Positions 33,705 through 42,680 are shown, numbered from the stretch's first letter. The stretch: 64,000 bases of DNA from Myxococcales bacterium (GCA_030681895.1 JAUXRI010000203.1:62001-126000); one strand, 5' to 3'. Made by a program: numbers and translations. The notes: a model not told the origin generated them from the letters alone.

Positions 33705-35057
33705 GTGCGGACGAACGCTCCAGCTCGCGCGACGACGAAGCCTCCGTCGACGCTGATCAACCCGACTCAGACGGCGTTGAGCCTGATCAATCACCAACGT
33801 CTGGTGGTGCTGGCCATCGCCGCGGGCGGCGTCCTTCCGCTCACCGTCGCGCAGGCCGTCATCGGTGAGGTGGGCGTCTGGCGTGCTGTCTGGCAGCTCT
33901 CTGGCGCGGGCCTCGTCGCGCTCCTCGGCTTCGTGTTGACGCGCAGTCACGGGCCGCTGCCGACGCCGTGGCTGCTCGTGCCAGCGGTCGTCACCGTCCT
34001 GGGGCCGCTCTCGCTCGTCATCGAAGGAGGCGGCGCCGCCGAGCAGGCTACCGTGGCGCTGCTCCCGCTCGTGCTGGGCGTCATGTTCTTCGACCAGCTC
34101 GGGGTGGTGGCGGTGGTGCTGGTGGCTGGGCTCGTCGCGAACATGGTCTGGTTCGCGCTCTCTGGCTTCACGCCGGTGCAGCTCATCGGGGTGGGGCTCG
34201 CGCAGTCGTGCGCGGCGGGCTCGCTGCTCATCACCTCTGGGTGGTTGCGCTCGATGCGACAGGCCGAGGTCGCGGCGGAGCACGTGCGCAGCGACGCCTT
34301 GCGGCTCTCCGAGACGAGGCGCGCGCACGCCGAGCGCCTCGCGATGGTCGGGCGGCTGGCCTCGGGCGTCGCGCATGAGATCAACAACCCGCTCGCCTTC
34401 GTGAAGGCCAACGTCAGCGTGCTGCATCGAGAGCTTTTCGGGCCCAGGCCACTCTCGGCCTCGGAAGCGCGCGAGATTCTCGACGAGACCGCGGTGGGCA
34501 TCGACCGCATCTGCCAGATCGTCGCGGACCTGAAGTCGCTCGCTCACGAAGGTCGCGATGAGGTGGAGCCCGTCGACCTCCGCGACCTCGTCGACGGGGC
34601 GGTGCGGCTGGCGTCGGTGCGACGGCCCGCGGGGCTCAAGGTGCTGGTGGAGGTGCCTCGCGGGCTCCTGGTTCGCGCCAACCGACGAAAGTTGTCTCAG
34701 GTCGTGTTGAACGTGTTGGTGAACGCAGGCGAGTCCATCGACGAGGCGAAGACGGCGAACCCCTGCGTGTCCGTGCGCTCCACCGGAGTCGACGACGGGG
34801 TGGCGCTCTCCATCGACGACAACGGCCCCGGCATCACGCCCGACGCGCTCCAGCACCTGTTCGAGCCGTTCTTCACCACCAAGGCTCCGGGGAAGGGCAC
34901 GGGCCTGGGGCTGGCGCTGTCGCGTGAGTACCTTGCGGCGTTCGGCGCGACGATTCGGGGCGCGAACCTGCCCGGTGGTGGCGCGCGCTTCACGGTGACG
35001 CTCAAGGTGGCGGTGGTGACGGGAGAGACTCCGCTGCCCGGAAGGCTCGTGGCCTGA
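33705..35057 (+). CDS. Membrane sensor histidine kinase
   Basis: 450 aa, GTG start. Six hydrophobic segments (about 33-180) with little periplasmic loop, then a coiled stretch and the transmitter: H-box LASGVAHEINNPLAFVKANV with His224, N-box VVLNVLVNAGESIDEAK, G1 IDDNGPGI, F-box FEPFFTTK and G2 GTGLGLAL. It belongs to the NtrB/4TM-type group. No response regulator is adjacent, so it is an orphan kinase in this window. Confidence 0.92.
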   Translation: MRTNAPARATTKPPSTLINPTQTALSLINHQRLVVLAIAAGGVLPLTVAQAVIGEVGVWRAVWQLSGAGLVALLGFVLTRSHGPLPTPWLLVPAVVTVLGPLSLVIEGGGAAEQATVALLPLVLGVMFFDQLGVVAVVLVAGLVANMVWFALSGFTPVQLIGVGLAQSCAAGSLLITSGWLRSMRQAEVAAEHVRSDALRLSETRRAHAERLAMVGRLASGVAHEINNPLAFVKANVSVLHRELFGPRPLSASEAREILDETAVGIDRICQIVADLKSLAHEGRDEVEPVDLRDLVDGAVRLASVRRPAGLKVLVEVPRGLLVRANRRKLSQVVLNVLVNAGESIDEAKTANPCVSVRSTGVDDGVALSIDDNGPGITPDALQHLFEPFFTTKAPGKGTGLGLALSREYLAAFGATIRGANLPGGGARFTVTLKVAVVTGETPLPGRLVA

Positions 35058-35226
35058 GCGCCAGGTCTCGGGAGGCGCTGCCGATGTCCGAAGCGTGACG
35101 TCGGGACGACAGGCAACGGTGTGAATTGCACGCATGCCGGGCCGGCAGACCAGGTCGCCTTCGCGGACGGCAACCTCGCGGAACTCACACGGCACCCGCG
35201 ACGAACTCGCACGGCATCCGCCGGCC

Positions 35227-35895
35227 TCAGTTCAACAGCCCTTCCGGTTTGCGCGGCGGCTTGATGCGGCTGACCAGCTCCATGAGGTCGCTGGTGACGG
35301 CGCTGAGCCGCGAGGGCACGTCGAGCTGCGAGAGCACCTCGAAGCGGCGCTCCGGGTCGGCCACGAGGCTGCCCACCAGAATGTCCGCCAGCGCGCCGCC
35401 TCGGGCCCCAGTGGTGACCTGCGCAATCCGTTGGCCCACCTCGTTGGGCACCCGCGCCATCAACTCGAAGATGGCCGTGCGGAGCTGCGCTTCTTCTTCC
35501 CCCTCGTACGGAGCGTCAGGGAGCGCCTCGGCCATCACCTCGCGGTACGGATGCGTCTGGGGCCACTCCTTGATGATGCGCGCGCGGCACACGCCGACCA
35601 ACACGAGGTTGGCGCGCCCATCTTCCAGGTGTTCGTGCACCGAGATGACGCCCGCGCAGAGCATCGGGTCGAGGTCGGGGCGGCCGGCGAGCTGGTCTTC
35701 CTGCCCAGGCACCACCTGCGCCATGGCGAAGACGCTGTCCGAGTCCATCGCGTCCTTCAGCATCGCCTTGTAGCGGGGCTCGAAGACGTGGAGCGGCATG
35801 ATGCCCCCGGGCAGGAGCACGGCCGACGGCAGCGGGAACACCTTCAGGCGCCCTGCTGCGGCCTTCACCTTCTCGAGCCCGTCACGCACCGGCAC
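35227..35895 (-). CDS. LON substrate-binding domain protein (no protease domain)
   Basis: 222 aa, GTG start. VFPLPSAVLLPGGIMPLHVFEPRYKAM is split across the hallmark of the Lon N-terminal (LON/PUA-like) domain. ATPase and protease parts of Lon are absent, and the length is normal for stand-alone LON proteins. Possibly a substrate-recognition or adaptor protein; function unproven in most bacteria. Confidence 0.88.
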   Translation of the reverse strand: MPVRDGLEKVKAAAGRLKVFPLPSAVLLPGGIMPLHVFEPRYKAMLKDAMDSDSVFAMAQVVPGQEDQLAGRPDLDPMLCAGVISVHEHLEDGRANLVLVGVCRARIIKEWPQTHPYREVMAEALPDAPYEGEEEAQLRTAIFELMARVPNEVGQRIAQVTTGARGGALADILVGSLVADPERRFEVLSQLDVPSRLSAVTSDLMELVSRIKPPRKPEGLLN

Positions 35896-35941
35896 TGCCT
35901 AACCGTGTCGAGGCCTCGACCGCCAGTCCTTCGCTGACCCG

Positions 35942-36637
35942 TCAGGTGGGTGAGGGGGCCGGCGCCGCCGGAGCCTTCGTCTTCATGATTCGCTTGGTGA
36001 GCGCCACGTAGGCGCCGAAGGCCAGCAGGAGCGAGGGGATCATCCAGATGAAGTGTTGCTTCACCATGGCCGTGCCTTCGTGAACGAGCTCGGCGTACGT
36101 CATGTTCGAGGTGCGGCTGCCCACCACGTAGCCGACGACGGTGAGCACGGTGACCCAGATGCCCGCGCCGAGGCTGGTCCAGAAGCTGAAGCTCCCGAGC
36201 GGCATGCGCGCGAGCCCAGCAGGAATCGAGATGAGCTGACGAATCGCGGGGAGCAGCCGGCACACGAACGTCGCACCAGCGCCGTACTGTCGGAAGAGCT
36301 CGTTCGCGCGTGCGAGGCTCGGGGGCGGCAGAAAGAAGTACTTCCCGTACTTCTCGAGGAAGGGCGTGCCCAGCCAGCTGAACAGGAAGTAGTTCACGTA
36401 GGCGCCCAGCAACGACCCCGCCGTGCCGCAGACGATGGCGATCGTCGCGTCGACGAGCGGCGACCCGGTCGACAGCCCTCCGCGCGCCGCGAGGAACCCT
36501 GCGGGAATCATCACCACTTCGCTGGGGAAGGGGATGAAGGAGCTCTCGATCGTCATGAACAACACGATGAGCAGAAAGCCCCACGTGCTCGCCGAGGCGG
36601 CGATCGTCTCGATGTGGCTGATGAGCATCTCGGTCAC
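35942..36637 (-). CDS. DedA-family membrane protein
   Basis: 231 aa. FLIVLFMTIESSFIPFPSEV, the G-x-x-x-GY-type helix and FVCRLLPAIRQLISIPAGLARM are core features of DedA/SNARE-associated proteins, which take part in lipid flipping (undecaprenyl phosphate or phosphatidylethanolamine) and proton-dependent homeostasis. GTG start (MTEMLISHIE) is set by AAGGAG (minus strand, 36643-36648) five bases upstream. An in-frame reading further upstream (to 36865) crosses noncoding sequence and was rejected. Confidence 0.9.
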   Translation of the reverse strand: MTEMLISHIETIAASASTWGFLLIVLFMTIESSFIPFPSEVVMIPAGFLAARGGLSTGSPLVDATIAIVCGTAGSLLGAYVNYFLFSWLGTPFLEKYGKYFFLPPPSLARANELFRQYGAGATFVCRLLPAIRQLISIPAGLARMPLGSFSFWTSLGAGIWVTVLTVVGYVVGSRTSNMTYAELVHEGTAMVKQHFIWMIPSLLLAFGAYVALTKRIMKTKAPAAPAPSPT

Positions 36638-36714
36638 GGCGACTCCTTGGCAGGCGGCAGGTGCGCGCCTAGCACCAGAGCTTGCGGCGAACAAACGCCA
36701 CCGGCCTCGCCACA

Positions 36715-36752
36715 AACGAAAACCCCGGCGGCCGCGAGGGCCAGCCGGGGCT
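36715..36752 (-). terminator. Rho-independent terminator of the TolQ/TolR/TolR operon
   Basis: CCCCGGC (36723-36729) pairs with GCCGGGG (36744-36750), with an inner GGCC/GGCC pairing. On the minus strand the stem is followed by GGGGTTTTCGTTTG. It lies 23 bases beyond the last gene's stop, upstream of dedA, and separates the two transcripts. Confidence 0.75.
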
Positions 36753-36774
36753 TGTCGAAGCACGACCTCAGCGC

Positions 36775-37347
36775 CTACTCGCGCGATGCGGTCTTGGCGC
36801 CTTCGTCCTTCTGACTGGCAGCCATCGTGGCGAAGGCGATGTTGCCGTAGCCGGCTGCGGCGCACGAGAACATCACCCGCTTGATGATGCGGAACTGCAC
36901 CTTCTTGTCGGCCTGAATGTTCACGTCGCCCTTGAAGGCGCCCGAGTCATTGGCTGCGTTGTGCAGGTCTTCGAACTGCTTCTTCATGTCGCGCAGCTTC
37001 TCTTCGAGCTGCGGAATGTTCAGGTAGTCCTCGCGGGTCAGGTCGTCGACGCGGCCAACCGACGTGCCCGAGACGATGACCTGGTCCTTCGAGACCTGCA
37101 CGACGGGCGCGAGCTGGAGCTCGTCCGTGTTGGAGGCCTCGGGGAGCTCGATGTCCTTCGACATCGCGAGGATTTCGCCCGTCGCCGAGAAGTTGGCGAT
37201 GAGGAAGAGCACGAGGATGACGAACATGTCGACGAGCGGCGTCACGTTCAGGTCGGCGTTGATGTTCTTGTGCCCGCCGAGGTGTCCGAAGATCTTCGAG
37301 TGCTGCAGGCGCTTGCCGTACCGCTTACCAGGGGCTTCGATGGCCAT
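36775..37347 (-). CDS. ExbD/TolR-family protein (AglS-like)
   Basis: 190 aa. One transmembrane segment preceded by NADLNVTPLVDMFVILVLFL, the ExbD/TolR motif, with the conserved channel Asp at residue 40. A periplasmic domain follows. Second of two TolR-type genes after a TolQ-type gene, the order of the M. xanthus gliding motor aglR-aglQ-aglS. It ends with a long Lys/Glu-rich tail. The agl assignment is from order and size, not from direct comparison. Confidence 0.85.
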   Translation of the reverse strand: MAIEAPGKRYGKRLQHSKIFGHLGGHKNINADLNVTPLVDMFVILVLFLIANFSATGEILAMSKDIELPEASNTDELQLAPVVQVSKDQVIVSGTSVGRVDDLTREDYLNIPQLEEKLRDMKKQFEDLHNAANDSGAFKGDVNIQADKKVQFRIIKRVMFSCAAAGYGNIAFATMAASQKDEGAKTASRE

Positions 37348-37362
37348 TTCTTGAGTTCTTTC

Positions 37363-37845
37363 TTAGCTGGAGGCGGGAGACACCGAGACGCTCGGAAACT
37401 GCGAGCCGATGCAGGTGTCGATGATGCGCACCAGGTCTTCGTACATCACGTTGTCTTCGGTCTGCAGGGTGATGGAGGCCTGATCAGGCTGCTCCGCTTT
37501 CACCTTGCCGAGGTTCTCGACGAGCTTCTTGAGATCGACGCGGCCCTTGTCGTCACGCGTGATGGGAATCGGGTCGTACTGCAGACCACCGACCGAGAGC
37601 TTGAGCTCCTTCTCGGTGATGAGCAGCGACGGCGGGGGCGGCTTGTTCTCTTGCGGCTGCTCTTCCTGCGCCGACTGGCCCGACTGCGACACCTGCAGGC
37701 GGCCGAGCTGCGTCCACACGGCCGACATGATCAAGAACACGATGGTCACGGCCATCAGGTCGATGAACGGCACGAGGTTGATGCTGGTGTCGAGGGGCTT
37801 CTTGCCGCCTTTTCCACCTCCGCCAAGGTCCATACCGCCGGCCAT
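37363..37845 (-). CDS. ExbD/TolR-family protein (AglQ-like)
   Basis: 160 aa. A Gly/Lys-rich cytoplasmic N-terminus, then TSINLVPFIDLMAVTIVFLI with the proton-path Asp at residue 29, one membrane helix, a Gln/Pro-rich stretch and a periplasmic TolR-like domain (SLLITEKELKLSVGG...). M. xanthus AglQ is reported to need Asp28 at this position, so the near-identical numbering supports the AglQ reading. The gap to the next gene is 15 bases. Confidence 0.87.
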   Translation of the reverse strand: MAGGMDLGGGGKGGKKPLDTSINLVPFIDLMAVTIVFLIMSAVWTQLGRLQVSQSGQSAQEEQPQENKPPPPSLLITEKELKLSVGGLQYDPIPITRDDKGRVDLKKLVENLGKVKAEQPDQASITLQTEDNVMYEDLVRIIDTCIGSQFPSVSVSPASS

Positions 37846-37966
37846 GCGCTACTCCGTTTCGTATCGTTACCCGGCACCACGCCGGCACTGCGTCACGTCA
37901 CTCAAGACAGTGACGGCCGGGAAGGGTTCCCCCCGGCCGTCGGAGACACACACCAGACAGGGAGGA

Positions 37967-38692
37967 TTACTCCTCGGCCTGCGCGGGGACGGTCAGGTTC
38001 TTGAACTTGTCCTTGTTCTGGACGACCAGGTTCAGGACGGCGACCGACGTCTCGTTGATGTCGTTGATCAACGACTGGGTGCGGCCGTTGAGCACCGAGA
38101 AGAAGATGAGGAGCGGGATGGCGGCGATGAGGCCGAAGCGGGTGCAGTTCATCGCTTCACCGATCGAGCCGGCGAGGATGGTGGCGCGGTCGGCAGGCGC
38201 GGCGTGCGCGACGGCCTTGAACGAGCCGATGAGACCGTCGACCGTGCCGAGCAGACCGGCGAGCATCGCGGCGTTGCCGAGCATGGCGAGGTAACCCGAG
38301 CGAGCCTCGAGCTTCGGGTTCTCACGGAGCGACGCCTCGTCGAGGGCCGCCTGAACTTCCTCTTCACCCTTGGGAACGTTCATCAGGCCCGACTTCACGA
38401 CGTTCGTGAGCGGCGTGGGCTTCTGGCCCGCGACGTAGTTGATCGCCTTGTCGAGGTCGCCTGCGTAGATGTGCTTCTTGAGACCGCGCAGGAAGCCGTC
38501 CTTGTTGATGGCGGCACTGAAGAACAACACGATCGTGCGCTCGACCGTGATGGCCATGCCGATCACGAGGAAGAAAGCGATGGGGTACATACCCCAGCCA
38601 CCTTCGACCCACGCGTGGGCGATAGATGCGAAAAGGCCCATTTCTTCACCAGCGGCCTCAGAAGCGAGCGGAATCAGCGATGCGAGCGTCAT
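37967..38692 (-). CDS. MotA/TolQ/ExbB proton-channel family protein (AglR-like)
   Basis: 241 aa. Three membrane helices in TolQ order: GMYPIAFFLVIGMAITVERT, then after a long cytoplasmic loop YLAMLGNAAMLAGLLGTVDGLIGSF and EAMNCTRFGLIAAIPLLIFF, which hold the conserved Gly/Thr of the ExbB channel. With the two TolR-type partners it would form a proton-driven stator. ATG is preceded by GGAGG about 9 bases upstream. TonB, TolA, TolB and Pal genes are absent, which favours a motility motor over Tol-Pal or TonB energising. Confidence 0.88.
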   Translation of the reverse strand: MTLASLIPLASEAAGEEMGLFASIAHAWVEGGWGMYPIAFFLVIGMAITVERTIVLFFSAAINKDGFLRGLKKHIYAGDLDKAINYVAGQKPTPLTNVVKSGLMNVPKGEEEVQAALDEASLRENPKLEARSGYLAMLGNAAMLAGLLGTVDGLIGSFKAVAHAAPADRATILAGSIGEAMNCTRFGLIAAIPLLIFFSVLNGRTQSLINDINETSVAVLNLVVQNKDKFKNLTVPAQAEE

Positions 38693-38763
38693 TGCGGGAA
38701 TGCCTCCAACCTGTGTCCAGTGTGTGTCTGTCTTCGGATCAGGAACGTCCGAAAATCGCGCGC

Positions 38764-38793
38764 ACCATAAGCGCCGCCTGAAAAGAGTGTCAA
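38764..38793 (-). promoter_or_regulatory. Probable sigma-70 promoter of the TolQ/TolR/TolR operon
   Basis: On the minus strand, TTGACA (38793-38788) is a perfect -35 box. It is followed after 18 bases by TATGGT (38769-38764), a 4-of-6 match to the -10 consensus. Expected start is near 38757, leaving a 5' leader of about 65 bases before the GGAGG and ATG. Confidence 0.55.
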
Positions 38794-38920
38794 GGCGGGA
38801 TGAACGAGAGTGAATCTGGGCCTTCGTCCACCCTGCGCGAGCGGCGTTTTTCCCGTCTTCTGAGAGTTTCTCGAGCCGCGCGGTGGATCACCCGAAGCGG
38901 AAGTGAGAGAGAGCGTCGGC

Positions 38921-39706
38921 ATGTCGCGAAAGCGGATCGGCGAGCTGCTGCTCGAGCGAAAAGTCATCAGTCAGGAGCAGCTCGAGGCGGGCTTGATCGC
39001 CCAGAAGCGCACCCGTCAGCGCCTGGGCATCACGCTCATTCAGCAGGGGCTGCTCACCGAAACGCAGCTCGCGGGCGCGCTGGCGGCGTCGCTGGGGCTG
39101 CCTGCGGTCGATCTCTCGAAGGTGCAGGTCGACTGGAGCGCGGTGCACATGCTCCGCGCGCGCTTCTGCGAGAACCACGAGGTCTTCCCGTTCGGCATCG
39201 ACGGCAAAGGCACCACGACGAAGCGGCTGGTGGTGGCGATGAGCGACCCGCTCAACCAGCCCGCGCTCGACGAGGTCGAGTTCACCACGGGGCTCAAGCC
39301 TTCACCGTGCGTGGCGACGCACTCGCAGGTGCGCGAGGCGATCCTGCGCTACTACCACAAGGTCACCGCGAGCGCGTCGTCGCCAGCCCCCGGCGGTATG
39401 CCTGGCGGCGCGACGATGCGGCTCATTCCTTCACTGGCTGAGGACGATGAGCCGGTGGTGATGGGCGAAGAGATCATCTCGATCGGTAACCCGATTCCCG
39501 CCGACGTGCAGCTGCCGGCGAAGGCCGCGACGACGCCGAAGACGCGTGAGGGCGGCATGTCGAAAGACCTCGCGTTCCTCTTCGGGCTCAAGGGTGACGA
39601 CGACGTCGAGACGATGGAGCGCCGCTTCTGGGCGCTCCTGCGCCTGCTGCAGAAGAAGGGGCTCATCACCCGCGAAGAGTTCCTGAACGAGCTCGGCGAA
39701 GACTGA
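38921..39706 (+). CDS. Stand-alone MshEN (GspE N-terminal) domain protein
   Basis: 261 aa. RIGELLLERKVISQEQLEAGL and LGITLIQQGLLTETQLAGAL are the two helical repeats of the MshEN/GspE-II N-terminal domain, and LVVAMSDPLNQPALDEVEF is its beta end. MshEN domains bind cyclic di-GMP in some proteins. No ATPase domain follows; the rest is a low-complexity linker and a C-terminal helical region also starting a similar repeat (LLQKKGLITREEFLNEL). Start is at ATG giving MSRKRIGEL; an in-frame ATG 18 bases upstream is weaker. Confidence 0.82.
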   Translation: MSRKRIGELLLERKVISQEQLEAGLIAQKRTRQRLGITLIQQGLLTETQLAGALAASLGLPAVDLSKVQVDWSAVHMLRARFCENHEVFPFGIDGKGTTTKRLVVAMSDPLNQPALDEVEFTTGLKPSPCVATHSQVREAILRYYHKVTASASSPAPGGMPGGATMRLIPSLAEDDEPVVMGEEIISIGNPIPADVQLPAKAATTPKTREGGMSKDLAFLFGLKGDDDVETMERRFWALLRLLQKKGLITREEFLNELGED

Positions 39707-39717
39707 CCGGCGACCGC

Positions 39718-40887
39718 TCACGCCGCAGCGCGCACGTTCTGCTCGAGCACCCGACTCCACTGACGGGCCACCTCGGGTGACGCCGCGAACAACGAGCAGT
39801 CGAGCTCGTGAACCTCTCCGCGTCGGCGCACCCGCTGCACCACGGCCCAGACCTTCAGCGTCGAGCCCTGCACCTGGAACTCCACCACGCGGTTGGTCTG
39901 GAGCGCGTCCTTCGCCAACGCGACGAAGCCGTGGGCGTCGGCGCGTCGAACGTCGAGGAGCACCGGCTTCGCGCTCCCCTTCAGCTCGAGCGTCAGCGCC
40001 ACCGCACGGCTCGTCGGGGCCGGAGCAGGTGAGACGTCGGGAGCGGCGACCATGGGCACGCTCTCGGTGGCTGCCGCGTCGCCCTCGAAGGCGCTGATGG
40101 TCGCCGGAATCGAAGGAATCGACGTCGCGAGCGTCTCGCACGCCGACGCGGGGAGCCCCGTCACCGCCTGGAGCGCCTTCGCGTCGACGAAGGCCTGCTG
40201 CTCGAGGGCGTCGACGATGCGGTCTGCGAGCGCCACTCTGCGGGTCAACGCGTCAGGCGGTGCGGCGTCGTGGTGGTGCGCGATGACCTGCGCCAGCGCC
40301 ACCGGCAGCTGCCACCGCCCCGAGAGAATGAGGCCGAACTTCGCGTGCTGCTGCTCGAGCAGCTCGGCGATGTCGTGAGGCGACGCGAGCAGGTCGGGCC
40401 GTCGGGCGAGCGCGTCTTCGATGCACCCGATGATGAGCAGCTTGCCCGCGTCGTGCAGCAGGCCTGCGACGAAGGCCTCACCCGCGTCGCTCCCGTCGAC
40501 CTTCGCGAGCGCCTCTGCGACGAGCGCGGCCGTGAGCGAGCGGCGCCAGACGCCGCGGCGCAATTCCGAGAGCGGGCCCGCGGCCGAGGCGGCGTTCGAC
40601 ACGCTGGCCGCCATCGCGAGGCGGGTGAGCTCTTTGGTGCCGATGCGGCCGACCGCGAGGCTCAACGACGTCACCGCATCACCGCGTCGATAGAACGGTG
40701 AGTTCGCGAGCCTCAAGATGTTGCCGGTGAAGACCGCGTCGGTGCGCATGGCGTCGACGAGCGCGTGCATCGGGAAGTCGGGCCGCGACATCACCTGCTG
40801 CAGCCTCATCGCCGTCGACGGGTAGGGCGGGACCCGGACCGAGTCTTTCTGCACTGCGTCTGCGAGGGCCTCTGAGAGCTCCATCAC
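39718..40887 (-). CDS. HDOD-domain signalling protein with PilZ-like C-terminus
   Basis: 389 aa. Residues 10-215 form an HDOD domain (VRVPPYPSTAMRLQQVM, DAVFTGNILRLANSPFY and HD-type GLLHDAGKLL). A Pro/Ala linker follows, and then a beta domain (LTLELKGSAKPVLLDVRRAD...) that resembles PilZ in shape, but I see no clear RxxxR motif. HDOD proteins bind or relay second-messenger and phosphorylation signals. Two adjacent ATG codons could start it. Confidence 0.82.
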   Translation of the reverse strand: MMELSEALADAVQKDSVRVPPYPSTAMRLQQVMSRPDFPMHALVDAMRTDAVFTGNILRLANSPFYRRGDAVTSLSLAVGRIGTKELTRLAMAASVSNAASAAGPLSELRRGVWRRSLTAALVAEALAKVDGSDAGEAFVAGLLHDAGKLLIIGCIEDALARRPDLLASPHDIAELLEQQHAKFGLILSGRWQLPVALAQVIAHHHDAAPPDALTRRVALADRIVDALEQQAFVDAKALQAVTGLPASACETLATSIPSIPATISAFEGDAAATESVPMVAAPDVSPAPAPTSRAVALTLELKGSAKPVLLDVRRADAHGFVALAKDALQTNRVVEFQVQGSTLKVWAVVQRVRRRGEVHELDCSLFAASPEVARQWSRVLEQNVRAAA

Positions 40888-40971
40888 TCCACCTCCCGCG
40901 GCTTTGCGTGCCGCGCCGTGCTGCGAGGTGGAGCAAGAGCAAACCAGCGGCCAGCGCCCCAGAACGACGAC

Positions 40972-40997
40972 GGGCCGCCAGGTTGCCCGGGCGGCCC
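40972..40997 (-). terminator. Hairpin downstream of atpA
   Basis: GGGCCGCC (40972-40979) is a perfect inverted repeat of GGCGGCCC (40990-40997) with a 10-base loop. It lies 26 bases past the atpA stop. The following minus-strand bases (GTCGTCGTTC) are only mildly T-rich, so it may be an intrinsic or a protective 3' hairpin. Confidence 0.5.
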
Positions 40998-41022
40998 GCT
41001 CGTGCAGCTTCAGACGTCGGCG

Positions 41023-42570
41023 TTAGAGCTTCGCGCCCGGCGTCTTGTGGAAGCCGGCGTTGAACTCGACGATGGCCTTGTTGAGGTCGGCCTTGATGCC
41101 GTCGGTCAGCTGCTTCTCGGTGTCGATGCCCTTCTCGATCTGCGGGTACTTCGCCGTGCAGAACTCGATGAACTCCTTCGCCCACCGGGTGACGTCCGTG
41201 ACGGGGATCTCACGCAGCCAGCCGCGCTTGCCCGCGTCGTCCTTGTTGGTGCCCGCGTACAGCTGCATGACCTGCTTGCCGACGGTGAGCGGCTCGTACT
41301 GGCCCTGCTTGAGCAGCTCGGTGAGGCGTGAGCCACGGGCGAGCACTTCCTGCGTCGCCTTGTCGAGGTCGGAGCCGAACTGCGCGAAGGCCGCGAGCTC
41401 ACGGTACTGGGCGAGCTCGAGCTTCAGCGAGCCTGCGACCTGCTTCATCGCCTTGATCTGCGCAGCGCCACCGACGCGCGACACCGACAGACCGACGTTG
41501 ATGGCGGGCCGAACGCCGGCGAAGAACAGGTCGGTCTCGAGGAAGATCTGCCCGTCGGTGATGCTGATGACGTTGGTGGGAATGTACGCAGACACGTCGC
41601 CGGCCTGCGTCTCGATGACGGGCAGCGCGGTGAGCGAGCCAGCACCTTCGGCGTCGGAGAGCTTGGCAGCGCGCTCGAGCAGGCGGCTGTGGATGAAGAA
41701 GACGTCGCCCGGGTACGCCTCACGGCCCGGCGGGCGGCGCAGCAGGAGCGACAGCTGCCGGTACGCGACGGCCTGCTTCGAGAGGTCGTCGTAGATGATG
41801 ACCGCGTGCATCTTGTTGTCGCGGAAGTACTCGCCGATGGCGCAGCCCGTGTACGGCGCGAAGAACTGCATCGGAGCCGGGTCAGACGCGCTCGCGGCGA
41901 CGACGCACGTGTAGTCCATGGCGCCGTAGCGGGCGAGCTTGTCCACCACCTGCGCGACCGTCGACTGCTTCTGGCCGATGGCGACGTAGATGCAGAACAT
42001 GTTCTGCGACTTCTGGTTGATGATGGTGTCGATGGCGACGGCCGTCTTGCCCGTCTGGCGGTCACCGATGATCAGCTCGCGCTGACCGCGGCCGACGGGC
42101 ACGAGCGCGTCGAGCGCCTTGATGCCGGTCTGCATCGGCTCGTGCACCGACTTGCGCTTCACGATGCCGGGCGCCTTGAGCTCGATGCGGCGGAACTCGG
42201 TCGACTGGATCGGGCCCTTGCCGTCGATGGGGTTGCCGAGGGCGTCGACGACGCGGCCGAGCAGGCCCTTGCCGACCGGCACCTGGGCGATCTGGCCCGT
42301 GCGCTTGACGATGTCGCCTTCACGAATCGACTTGAAGTCACCCATGATGGCGACGCCGACGTTGTCTTCCTCGAGGTTCATCACGAGGCCGCGGGTGCCG
42401 TTGGCGAACTCGACGAGTTCTCCCGACTGGGCGCTGTCGAGGCCGTGAACGCGCGCGATTCCGTCACCGACCGCGAGGATGGTTCCGGTCTCGGCGACCG
42501 TCATCTGCTTGCCGTAGTCCTGGATCTGCTCCTTGAGGATGCGGCTGATTTCGTCGGCTCGGATCTGCAT
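41023..42570 (-). CDS. atpA: F1 ATP synthase subunit alpha
   Basis: 515 aa, full length. N-terminal IRADEISRILKEQIQDYG, Walker A GDRQTGKT (169-176), and SIREGDIVKRTG, with a C-terminal helical part. Alpha subunits bind non-catalytic nucleotides and carry the arginine finger at the beta interface. Its neighbours are not atp genes: an unrelated gene 110 bases upstream on the same strand and an HDOD gene downstream. The usual atpH-atpA-atpG order is absent. Confidence 0.97.
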   Translation of the reverse strand: MQIRADEISRILKEQIQDYGKQMTVAETGTILAVGDGIARVHGLDSAQSGELVEFANGTRGLVMNLEEDNVGVAIMGDFKSIREGDIVKRTGQIAQVPVGKGLLGRVVDALGNPIDGKGPIQSTEFRRIELKAPGIVKRKSVHEPMQTGIKALDALVPVGRGQRELIIGDRQTGKTAVAIDTIINQKSQNMFCIYVAIGQKQSTVAQVVDKLARYGAMDYTCVVAASASDPAPMQFFAPYTGCAIGEYFRDNKMHAVIIYDDLSKQAVAYRQLSLLLRRPPGREAYPGDVFFIHSRLLERAAKLSDAEGAGSLTALPVIETQAGDVSAYIPTNVISITDGQIFLETDLFFAGVRPAINVGLSVSRVGGAAQIKAMKQVAGSLKLELAQYRELAAFAQFGSDLDKATQEVLARGSRLTELLKQGQYEPLTVGKQVMQLYAGTNKDDAGKRGWLREIPVTDVTRWAKEFIEFCTAKYPQIEKGIDTEKQLTDGIKADLNKAIVEFNAGFHKTPGAKL

Positions 42571-42680
42571 GGTGTCGGCGTCCCTCGCGTGGGTGAAGTC
42601 GCGCGCGCCGTACCATGGGCTTCCGCAGCGTGTCAGGTGTTTTTCGTGAGCCTGCCAGAAGCTCCACTACAGGGTCCGGG

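Noticed and set aside
35160..35225. Imperfect direct repeat (GAACTCACACGGCACC / GAACTCGCACGGCATC)
   Set aside because: Only two copies, in a short gap between convergent genes; no attachment-site or mobile gene nearby.
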